DNA of 64,000 bases from Crocodylus rhombifer (Eukaryota > Chordata > Crocodylia > Crocodylidae): the NCBI GenBank assembly GCA_038503035.1, contig JAVSML010020360.1:1-64000 (forward strand), read 5' to 3'. The notes beneath the pieces were generated by a model. That model had not been told where the DNA came from. It made no database searches and saw only the letters and a program-made list of their open reading frames with translations. The translations under genes were made by a program, and so were the position numbers. How positions within the stretch are numbered: the first letter of the stretch is position 1; the number at the start of each line of letters is the position of its first letter. Positions 9,770 through 19,637 of this stretch are shown here, piece by piece.

Positions 9770-10648
9770 GGATGACACTAAGATGTGGGGGGGATGGGGG
9801 CATGCTAGAAGGGAGGAATAGGCTGCAATCGGACCTAGACAGGTTAAAGGGGTGAGCGGACGAGAATAGGATGGGATTCAACACTGACAAGTGCAAGGTG
9901 CTGCACCTGGGGAGGAAGAACCAGCAGCATACCTACAGCCTGGGGAACTCCCTTCTCATCAGTGCAGAGGCAGAAAAGGATCTTGGAGTCATCATTGCTG
10001 CCAAGATGAACATGGGCCGGCAGTGTGGGGATCCAGTCAGGAAGGTCTGCACTGATCCCCACAGTGTGGGGATGCATCTCAAGCAGGTCCAAGGAGTTGA
10101 TCCTCCCCCTCTATGCGGCACTGGTCAGGCTGCAGCTGGAGTACTGTGTCCACTTCAGGGCACCACACTTCAGGAGGGATGTGGACAACATGGAGAGGGT
10201 CCAGAGGAGGGCCACTTGCATGATCAGAGGTCAGCAGGGCAGGCCCTACGAGGAGAGGCTACGGGACCTGAACCTGTTCAGCCTCCACAAGAGAAGGCTG
10301 AGGGGGGATCTAGTGGCCTGTTACAAACTAGTCAGAGGGGACCATCAGGCTTTGGGGGAGTCCCTGTTTCCTCAAGCACTGCCAGGAGTGACTAGAAATA
10401 ATGGTCACAAGCTGGCAGAGGGTAAATTCAGATTAAACATCAGGAGGCGCTACTTCACTGTCAGGGCGGCTAGGATCTGGAACCAACTTCCAAGCGAAGT
10501 GGTGCAGGCTCCTACCCTGGAGGCCTTTAAAACAAGGCTTGACAATCACCTTGCTGGGGTCATTTGACCCCACTACTCTTTCCTGCAGGGGGTTGGACTT
10601 GATGATCTGCTCAGGTCCTTTCCAACCCTACTATCTATGAAACTATGA
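9770..10648 (+). mobile_element. CR1-B2: 3' CR1 fragment inserted in CR1-B
   Basis: It starts abruptly in the RT catalytic box (gatgacactaagatg, DDTKM) and ends with ctatgaaactatgaaa. It encodes MGFNTDKCKVLHLGRKNQQH and, after a frameshift at about 10045, LILPLYAALVRLQLEYCVHF, RVQRRATCMIRG, LFSLHKRRLRGDLVACYKL and RIWNQLPSEVVQAPTLEAF. The 3' half is open up to the normal stop at 10565-10567, so it is younger than its host. I could not define a clear target duplication. Confidence 0.85.
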
Positions 10649-13050
10649 AAAGGACTGGGTAGTGGAGGTCTACTACAAACCACCACACCAGGAGGATGGG
10701 CTAGACCTAGAATTCTCAAGGCAGCTCTCAGAGGCTGTACAGTCAAGGGACATGGTTGTCATGGGTGGCCTAAACTACCCTGACATATGCTGGGGGGATT
10801 AGTCAGCCAGATCTAACCATTCACATAGATTTTTAACTTGCATACAGAACCTTCACCTAATGCAGGAGGTATACAGTCCCACTACAGGAAACACCTTACT
10901 GGACTTGATGTTGGCTACAGGGATGACCTGGTGGGGGATCTACAGATACAAGGTAACCTAGGGGATAGTGACCATCAATCGACTGAATTTACTATCCTGT
11001 GAAGGGTGGGAAAGATAACCAGTAGGGCAGAAGTGCTAGACTTCAGAAAGGCCAACTTCAATATGCTCAGGAGATTAGTTAGTGAGGCACTGATGATCAA
11101 GGACATTGGTGAGATGGGAGTCCAGGAAGGGTGGTCATTCCTAAAGAAAGCAATCCTTTGGGCACAGAAGGAGACAATCCCATTGTGCAAGAAAGGGGGC
11201 AAAGGGGCCAAGCAACCCTCTTCACTGAACAGGGAAATCTAGGAAAGCCTAGAGGGCAAAAAAAAGAGGCATACAGGCTGTGGAAGCAGAGGGTAGCTAC
11301 CAAGGAGGAGTGTATCTACTTAGCTCGCACTTGCAGGGAGTCAGTTAGAAAGGCCAAGCCTGCAATGGAACCTAGGCTGGCAATGAAAATTAAAGACAAC
11401 AAAAAGTCCTTCAACAGGTATATAGGGAGCAAAAAGAAGGTGCAGGGTAACATAGGAGAGACAAATTTGAGCTCTTCAATTTTTTTTTTTTTTGCTTCTG
11501 TATTTCTGAACACAAATCAGGACAAATCTCCCAACTGGATTATAGATGAGCACAGAAGGGACACCAGCCCACCAACTGTTAGTGTCCACTTAGTGAAGGG
11601 ACACTTGGAGGGGCTGGATGTGTTTAAGTCAGCAGACCTGGATGATCTGAAGGAATTGGCCAACGTCATAGATGAACCATTAGCATGGATGTTTGAGCAC
11701 TCATGGTGCTCAGGTCAGGTCCCAGAGGATTGGAAAAGGGCCAATGTAGTTCCTATTTTCAAGAGGAGGAGGAAGGAGGATCCAGGTAACTATAGGCCAG
11801 CTAGCCTCACATCTGTCCTTGGGAAAACCTTTGAAAAAATTATTAAGGATGACATCTGTGGGAGTCCAGCAGGAAAAATAATGCTGAAGGGTAACCAGAA
11901 TGGCATAGCAGGTAGATAACAATAATGCTGAAGGGCATCGCAGGTAGATCCTCCCTAACTAACCTTGTTTCATTTTATGACTAGGTCACAAAATGCTTAG
12001 ATGCAGGGGACAAGGTAGATGTCACCTACCTGGATTTTAAGAAAGCCTTCAATACAGTATCTCATCCTATTCTCATAAATAAACTGAGTGGCGGCAATGT
12101 AGATGATTACATGGTCAGGTGAGTTGGCAAATTGGCTAATGAGATGCACCCAGAGCGTGGTGATGGTCTGGGAAGATATGGGCAGTGGAGATCCCCAAGT
12201 TTTGGTCCTTGGACGAGTGCTGTTCAATATCTTCATCAGTGACCTGGATGAAGGTGTAGAGAACACTCTGTCCAAATTTGTGGATGTCACCAAATTATGG
12301 GGTAAAGTAAACACACTAGTGGGCATGGAACAAATCCAGGTGGATCTGGAAAGGTTGGAGAAGTAGGCAGAACAGAACAGGATGCAATTCAACAAGCACA
12401 AATGCAAAGTGCTGCACCTAGGGAGAAGGAATCACCAGCAAACTTATAGGCTCAGCAACACTGTAGCAAAGGGATCTTGGAGTCATAGTTGACACCAAGA
12501 TGAACCTAAGTCATCAACGTGATGAAGTGATCAGTAAAGCTAACCGCACTTTATCATGCATTAGCAGGTGCATCACAGACAGGTCCAAGGAGGTGACACT
12601 TCCCTTCTATGGGGTACTGGTGAGACCACAGCTGGAGTACCACACCCAGTTTTGGGTGCTGTACTTCAAGAGGGATGTGGATAACCTTGAGAGGGTTCAG
12701 AGGAGGGCCACTCATATGGTTAGGGGCCTGCAGGTAAGACCCTATGAGGAGAGATCGAGGGACCCGAATCTCTTCAGCCTCCGCAAGAGAAGGCTGAGAG
12801 GTCATCTTGTAACCATCTACAAATTCAGCGGAGGTGGGGACAGCAGGGATAGGAGGTGCTCTGTTTACCAGGGGACCCCTTGGAGTAAGTAGAAATAACA
12901 CCTACAAACTGACAGAGAGCAGATTCAGGTTAGACATCAGGAAGAACTTATGCATGGTCAGGGTTGCCAGAGTCTGGAATAGTCTTCCAAGGGAGGTGGT
13001 GCTCTCCCCTACCTTGGGAGTCTTCAAGAGGAGACTGGACAAGCACCAAT
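10649..13050 (+). pseudogene. CR1-B ORF2 relic (endonuclease, RT, C-terminus)
   Basis: The domain order is endonuclease (VYYKPPHQEDGLDLEFS, GGLNYPDICW, GDSDHQ near 10960-10980), linker (KDNKKSFNRYIGSKKK near 11390-11440) and RT. The RT holds PEDWKRANVVPIFKRRRKED (about 11720-11780), NYRPASL, YLDFKKAFNTVSH near 12025-12065, LGRVLFNIFISDLD and KFVDVTKLWGK near 12280. The C-terminal region (12500-13050) has LVRPQLEYHTQFWVLYF and [19 protein letters not shown]. The catalytic FADD reads FVDV. Stops and frame changes occur throughout. Confidence 0.85.
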
Positions 13051-14236
13051 GTAGACTGTTTAGGTTAGTTTTCTCTACTTTTCTTTTCTTTTTATTTCTT
13101 GAATATAATGTAGAAAAAAGAATAGAAAATTTCTTTAAAAAGTGTTTATGCTGCCCTCTTTTATATCTTTGTCACTTCACTCATTGTTTTACCAACCACA
13201 AGAACAACAAATTCACTAATGGGAGAGAAAATGCTGTTGTAATTTGTGACAGAGAGAATAAAAACACAAGCCCCTATCTTAATGTATGGATATATTACTG
13301 TGTTGCCAAACATTTTTATGATTATGTTATTTTCAGGCTTTCAGAATTGGTCTAATTCTCTCATCAAATCAGAGTCAAACTTCAATTGACTTCAACAGTA
13401 GCAGAATTAAGTCAATGTTCTTCAAAGCTAGTGAATGCTCTTGAAATCCTACCTTTCATTCATACTGAACTAGGGAGGATGAAGAATTTCTCATTTAACT
13501 TGGCCATTTAAATGCCTGTTTTTCTAATGGCACTTTCTAGCTATCACGTTTTTATATGGCTGAACAATTCTTTTTCTGTCCTGGCTTTTTCCCCCCATAA
13601 TATGACAATTTTGGGATCAAACAAATTCTTACCATAGTGCAGTTTTTCAACTACAGTGTCGTTCAATGATCACAAAAGCTTCCATTATTTTTTAATGCTT
13701 TTCTTCTCAAAGCACAGTATTATAGTAGGCCTCTCACAGAGGAGCTTGGGAGTTTCCTACACTAATTGTAGCCCAGCCAGTTGCTTCTTTCCCTGAAGCA
13801 GCACAAGCCAGACTTTCTTACAGGCTGTTAATATTTTCCACTCTAGTAGTGGGTGCCAAATTTTCTACAGCTTGCTCCAAGTTTCCTGACAAGACAATTG
13901 TTCAGCATGATGTACAGTAGATTTACATATGCATCCTGGGCCAGACTCTTGAAGTCTGATGCAGTTTTCTGCACTGATTCTACCACATCATTGACACCAG
14001 ACATGTGTGCTCAGGGGGATGGGAGGAGGGATTCTCTACAGGATGGATACCAGACTGCCAATGAGCAGCAGTGTGTAATCTGATCTCAGCCATGCAGGTG
14101 TAATGTGAAGTAAATCCACTGCCTTCAATGGATTTAGAATAATGAATGAACCCATTTGGGCTTGCAGTATCTTAAGCCTGCTATCTAACTTCTTATTGCT
14201 GCATTCTGTATGGTACAGAAATACAAAGCACGTTCT
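13051..14236. other. Gene-free AT-rich unique sequence
   Basis: No coding frame with a domain signature and no recognisable element is visible. Frames at the start are read-through from the CR1-B tail. Confidence 0.5.
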
Positions 14237-14490
14237 GTCTTAGGCATAGGCAAAATGTAGAGGAGGAATTGGGGAGCATGTGCCCCCCCCCCGAAATTAG
14301 CCCTCATCACCCAGGGAATGAGGAGCGCCTGCTGGTACCCCCTCTGAGAAATGCCAGTGGTACTTCCAGTTTTGCCAGTGCTTCTGAGATTGGCAATTGG
14401 CTACTGGGGGACCCCCCCCAGTGGGAATCAGCTGCTGGTGCTCCCCCCACCCCCCAGAGCCAGGAGGCACCAGTCACCCATGCTCTTAGG
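14237..14490 (+). mobile_element. CATRGG MITE copy 1 with 8-bp target duplication
   Basis: The element spans 14245-14482, starts CATAGGCAAAATG and ends GTCACCCATG. The flanks are gtcttagg (14237-14244) and ctcttagg (14483-14490), 7 of 8 identical, as expected of an hAT-type duplication. It has runs of C at 14283-14292 and 14410-14418. Copies 2 (19369-19629, inverted) and 3 (43183-43482, inverted) share the sequence. There is no coding capacity. Confidence 0.75.
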
Positions 14491-14990
14491 CTAAGTACAG
14501 ACAGTCAAAAATCCCAAGGCTGAATCAATTCACTCTTTGCAGGTTAGTCTAAACTGCACAGATTGAACCAATAAGCAAATGAACAGACATTCACTTTGAT
14601 TCCAGAAACCCAGCCACATACCTGCAGTGGTTCAGACCAGAATCCAGGGGGTATTAGAGCATGATTCCTTGCTCCACTGGAGCAGATAGCTTGAACCAAG
14701 GCTAGCCCACCCACTGTGCAAAGGAGGGGTTTGTCAGGGAGGTGCAAAGCATCCTGGGACGCTGGGGGACTGTGAGTTAACTTGAATCTGGAGGGGATCT
14801 GGGACAGAAGTTTCATAGGCCACTTTAACCTAAATCAATTAACTCTGATACTACATCCATCTAGGTGTAACTTAAATTAGTTTTGACCATTTTGAAAGTG
14901 GTTTATGTACAGAGAATTTCTGTTATGTTACAAATTTGAACCAGTTTCTGATCACTTACACCAGTGTATGTGTAATTTCTGTCCCTAGAC
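14487..14990 (+). mobile_element. DNA transposon relic, ctaggtacaga-type ends, copy 1
   Basis: The left end taggctaagtacagaca pairs with the right end tttctgtccctag. The left sub-terminal words tcaaaaatcccaaggctgaatc also occur in a copy at 48335-48605. It is non-coding. The CATRGG MITE copy 1 was inserted at or next to its left end. Confidence 0.55.
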
Positions 14991-15084
14991 TTTATAGAGT
15001 GCATCTTGTTGTAGAGAACATACATAAACTCATATGGTTATTATAATGGAGAGGGAATTCTACTAGCCAGCAAGATAAAACTAT

Positions 15085-15150
15085 GGCAGACTAGATGACC
15101 TCCTGAGGTCCCTTCCAACCCTAATTTTCTATGATTCTATGATCCTGTGA
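15085..15150 (+). mobile_element. CR1 3'-end fragment
   Basis: It holds agactagatgacctcctgag, gtcccttccaaccct and ttctatgattctatgatcc, the typical 3' UTR tail of CR1. It is 5'-truncated to about 65 bp, with no coding part. Confidence 0.8.
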
Positions 15151-15910
15151 TCTTCAAATAAAAATAAGTTAGAGTACCTAGCAGAAAATTAAAATAATAA
15201 GCAAAGACTGGGTCACTAATAAACAGTAAGCCAGAAAGATACCGCCCAGGCAAATGATGGTGAATAAACTGGACCAGCCCAGGAATAGCCCTGGGAGATA
15301 CTGTGACTCACAGACCTACATCTATGTTGCAATACTTCCCTGTTTCTTCCTCACTCTGGACAAGGGCCAAAAGCAAATTATGACATGCTTCTACATTGCC
15401 CCAGCTGTACTCAGTAGTGACCAGGTGCATGTATATGTACAGAGGGATGGAGCCAAGCCTCTGGTCATTCCTCATTCTTTCCTAACCCAATGTACTGGGG
15501 AGATGTCAGCAGATTCTATTGTCTGAATCCCAAACCCCTTTCTTAATCACTAGTACTTTTCCTTTTGTGGGAGAAAGCAGACTTCCTTGTAGCCTACCAA
15601 TGCATGTGACAGCCTGGCCCTGAAAGACCAAAAGATAGCTAGTGGTTACAGAAAGGAGGCATCAGAGCTTTTGAAACAAGGGATGTACTGGGTTTGAACA
15701 TGATGCTCACAGAAACTATGTCTGTGCTAGCTAGAAAACAAAGAAAAGAAGAAAACTTTTTTTAAGTTTGTGAGAAAATGGCACTCCTTTGTGCTAATTT
15801 CGCTACCTGACAATCACCTCCATTCAAAATCAGATTCTGCACAGACTGTACGTGAAGTTATTAGAAGCATGTATTACTTCTATATCCATTCATTCCTCCC
15901 CTAAAATGGC
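15151..15910. other. Gene-free unique sequence
   Basis: No coding or repeat signal that I recognise is present. Confidence 0.5.
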
Positions 15911-15938
15911 GGGGGGGGGGGGGGGGGGAGGGGGGGGG
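15911..15938. repeat. 28-bp G-run with one A
   Basis: 18 Gs, AG, then 8 Gs. It could form a quadruplex, and its true length may be misassembled. Confidence 0.9.
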
Positions 15939-15984
15939 CAGACCCAAGAACTGAATGCAAGAGGTGTGGCATTTCCCGGATTAT

Positions 15985-16743
15985 GCCTAGACCAAGGGTG
16001 GGCAAAGTCTGGCCCCTGGGCTGGATCTGGCTGCGGACTGCATTTCCTAGCAGCCCCTGCAAGCATGGCTGGGGCCAGTTTCTATAGAGTTCCATAAATC
16101 TCCAGTTCTATGCAGACCCCAGCAGCAGCATGGGGCCAGGTTTTCTACAGAGACCAGCCCCAGCGGTGCTGTTAGGTAGCAGCGATGCCAGCCTGTTCCT
16201 GGTAGGAGGGCCAAGGGGGTGCTGAGAAGGAGCTGTGCTGCAGATAGAAGCAGGGCATGTTCAGCTGCCGCTGCCTGTGCAGGGTGGGGAGCAGCAGCAG
16301 TGCGGCTGAGAGGGTTGGCTACAGGGGGCTACGGGGAATTTGGGGGTGACTATGGCCTCTACTAGTGCCACCCCTGCTGGCAGGGCATGTGGCAGGGCAA
16401 GGAGCTGCTCTGGAGCTGGGCTTTGATCTTGCGGCAGTGACAGTGTGGTCCAGAGCCACAATCTTCAGCCTGCATGTCCCAGGCAGGGGTGTGCAGGTAG
16501 TAGATCACATCTCTGCCCTGGCTCTGGACCACTCTGTCATTGCTGCAAGATTCCAGCCCTGCTCTGTGCCCTGCTACATGCCCTGCCAGCGCTGTTGTGG
16601 CCATTCCCCACAGAACTCCTGGCCTTGTGTGTGGCTGCTGCTGGGGGTCTCCATGGAAATTGACCCCAGCCATGTGGGCAGGAGCTGCTGGGAAATAGAG
16701 TCCAGTCACTGGTTGTGCCATTTTGCCCACCCCTGGTCTAGAC
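15985..16743. mobile_element. hAT-like foldback element with 8-bp target duplication
   Basis: The element spans 15993-16735. Its ends are CAAGGGTGGGC and GCCCACCCCTG, with flanks gcctagac (15985-15992) and gtctagac (16736-16743), 7 of 8 identical. The two halves are inverted copies. For example, agcagcccctgcaagcatggc (about 16050-16070) pairs with the region around 16667-16690, and the cagaccccagcagcagc block pairs with the block near 16635-16655. There is no transposase. Frames inside (for example 16365-16979 plus) have no family signature. The ends resemble the inner ends of the 155-1228 element. Confidence 0.82.
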
Positions 16744-18642
16744 TGTGGTTTGTCTTGTTACAATGGAGATGCAGAAGCGCTTTACATCAGCAGCAGCACC
16801 CACAGGTGGTCTGTCACTGTAGAACAGAGGCAGACAAGAATACATTGAGCAAAAGCACACACAGTAGTGCCCGCTGCTGTGACTATATCATGATCGTGGT
16901 GATATATGGCTCTCAAAACTCCCCTACCTGCCCCTGCCCCACACTTATGGGACTATGTGAGGATCTCACATTCTTTTAAAAAATTGCAAGTTTCTAAGCC
17001 TCAAAGGATGTCCTGCCATTTGGAAGCTTGTCTAACTTTATCCCAATGACAAAGCTGGCCCAATAAAAGTGATCACCCTAAGAAATCCTTGCCTCTCACA
17101 TAAACCTCAAAAAATCTGAAAATATGACCTGAGTATACCCTTAGAGGCACAGAAGCCAGAAACCAAAAACAAAGAACCTTAAATTTGGCATTAAAAATAT
17201 CCGCTGGCTTTTAAGCCTATCCCATGGTTTTTGAGGGGACCCTAACACATAAGTTTTGAATGTTTGAGGTTGCCCATAATCCACCCTTCAATTCAGCACA
17301 TCTCCCTATTAGCATCAATTCTCATTTGGAAGGTAGCAAGGAGAAGTGTCCTTACTACACTGTACATTGGCTTACTCGAGCACAGTTGGCTCTGTTATGA
17401 CTCCCATTTACCCACAGTGGCAAAGCATCAGTATTAGGATGGGTTGGTCTATCAGGGTGTAAGGTAGCAAGGAAGAGCTCTATAAATCCTCTTCTCTCCC
17501 CACCTTGAACAAAATTTATTTCTTAACATGCAGACCACACATTTGCTTGAAGCTTGCCCCATGGGGGCGGGGTTCTGTAACCTAGGATGCAGCCAAACCA
17601 CTACACTAAATTTTCCTGCACTAACGTAGCCTGTTTGGGTCAGTATTTTTCACAATACCATAAGTGTCAATCTTCCTGTGTTGTGTACTACCTTCTAGCT
17701 TTGTGTCTTGTACTCAGAGCTCTTTTCCAGATGACTACTGTTGTCCACATAGAGCAACAGGCCACAGCCTTTCAAACATAACCATAATTTTCTCTACATC
17801 ATTCTCTCTCTTGCTGCTGCTGCTTTTGAACTATAGCACAAGTTTCTCTCAGTTCACTGTGTTCCCTCCATTCTCAACATCACCTTACCTAAATCTGCCA
17901 TGTTTTTCACTGCCCTTACAATTATTTTCCTGAGATATTCTATTGAGATTCTGTGCTTGGTTCTTACATGCTTTTCAGTATCAACTTGTTCCCCTGCATT
18001 CTACCAGCCAAAGATTATCCATATAAATCAATCTGAAAGACTGTATTAAAGAGCCTCCTTGCAATGGTGTTCTCAGTTATTTTAGCTTTAAGACTTCTGC
18101 CCTTCATTAATACAGTATTTTTAAGTTCATTTTTCCAAAATCACATCCAAAAATATTTGCCCTAACAGTCACTTGTAGAACACTACAAAAATACTTCAAT
18201 AAAGCTTGGGAGTATTCTTACAGGTTACATCTGTAAAAAGAAGACTTACAGCTTTTGTTCCTGGTTTAGTTTAAAGCTTGGAACTGGTGTGATCTAAGCC
18301 TCTTGATTCCAGTTGTTATTTCTAATTTAATCAGTAAGCTCCATTGAAAAGGACCTGCCAACTTTACAATGTAAAAAAACTAAGACTCGGATTCACCAAG
18401 GTATTTAGACAACTACCTCTCATTAAATCAAAGATCCCAGCTAAGCATGCAGAATGTATTATTTAAGCTGGACATGGCTGCAATAGTATGGGGTCCTTTT
18501 TGCACTGAGCCTCCCTCCCACCCTTTCAAATAAAAATGGTTTAACATGCAAGTAGAACAACACCAATAATGTGGTCATAATGTAGCCCAGCTCCCCAGAC
18601 GTAATTAGGTACCTAAGGCCCTGCTACACATTACGTACATTA
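16744..18642. other. Gene-free, mostly unique AT-rich DNA
   Basis: No domain-bearing frame was found. A pyrimidine-rich stretch lies near 17790-17830. I recognise no repeat family. Confidence 0.5.
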
Positions 18643-18790
18643 CACAATTAACTGGTTAATCATGCAATAAATTTAAACTGGCCACATATCCAAAGTCAGA
18701 TCAATCACAAGTGCAAAGTAATGATCACACAATTAACTGGTTAATTGTGCAATAAATTTAGACCAGCCATATATGCAAAGTAATTATCAT
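18643..18790. repeat. Two-copy tandem repeat, 85-bp period
   Basis: cacaattaactggttaat begins at 18643 and recurs at 18728. About 53 bp match in each copy, through gcaataaattta and on to gcaaag. The word aattaactggttaatt is itself nearly palindromic. Confidence 0.75.
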
Positions 18791-19361
18791 GATAAAAATG
18801 ACTATATAGCTATAAAAATAGCCAACAAGCTATACAGTTAGTGCTTGAAAATGTGTAACAATTCTATAGCTGGTTTCTATCAACATTTAATTTAAACATG
18901 TATCAGTGCTCTGACTGTCCATTTGCTTACTTAAAATGTACTGTAATATTCTGGTTCTTGAATTATTTGATTTGTGGGCCCAGGCCAGACTTCTGGCACC
19001 CAGTTGAGAGAAGGAAAAAAAAAAAAAAATAGCGGCCTGATATGATATCTGAGATTTAAAAACCGTCCAAGAAGTATAACTGCACTGAGCATGATGAAGG
19101 AAGGGGAGCTACTATGATATTTGATGGCGGGGGCTGAGGTGAGCTGGGCTGCAGGTCAGTGACAACCTCTGCATTCTGTACTCAATAAAGCTCCAGCCTT
19201 GGATGACAAGAACAGGACCAAAAATATATTTCAACACTGCAATAAAGAATCATTCAGTTCCATTAATGAGAGAACTTCAGAGGGAAATAGGGACCTTACA
19301 CACAATCAGGCAGTAGTTAAGGATCCCACCAGACTGTAGAATCAGCCCCACTGTGGAACCC
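18791..19361. other. Gene-free spacer with A-run
   Basis: It contains a 15-base A-run near 19015-19029. Nothing else is recognisable. Confidence 0.5.
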
Positions 19362-19637
19362 TTTTAAACATGGACAACTCGGGGGGGGCACTAGCAGGCC
19401 AATTGCTGATGTGGGGGTGGGGAGAGGGTCCCCCAGAAGCTGACTGCCGCCCCTGGAAGCATTGGTGGCAACCTGGGCATGCCACTGGCAAAACCAGAAA
19501 TGCTACCAGCGCTGCTGGGGGGGGGCGCGGAGGGACACTAGCCGACGCTCCCCACTCCCCAGCCGGTGAGGGCCAATTTCAGCAGGGGCACATGCCCCGC
19601 CCCCGTGTCCTCCCTACATGTCGCCTATGTTTTTAAA
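19361..19637 (-). mobile_element. CATRGG MITE copy 2 with 8-bp target duplication
   Basis: The element spans 19369-19629 in the orientation opposite to copy 1. It starts CATGGACAACT and ends TGTCGCCTATG, and is flanked by cttttaaa (19361-19368) and tttttaaa (19630-19637). Internal G-runs (19381-19388, 19517-19524) fall in positions comparable with those of the other copies. It is non-coding. Confidence 0.75.

Larger units (their letters stand above)
9421..13050 (+). mobile_element. CR1-B: old sense CR1, split by CR1-B2
   Basis: The first part, 9421-9769, ends in the endonuclease domain at cagaataccaggggg. The same domain resumes at about 10649 with gtagtggaggtctactacaa. The intact order is given by copies A and F. 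It runs through linker, RT and C-terminal region and stops at about 13050 without the usual 3' UTR, so it is also 3'-truncated or deleted. It is full of stops, frameshifts, a local duplication (11877-11949) and an inserted T-run (11480-11493). Confidence 0.87.
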
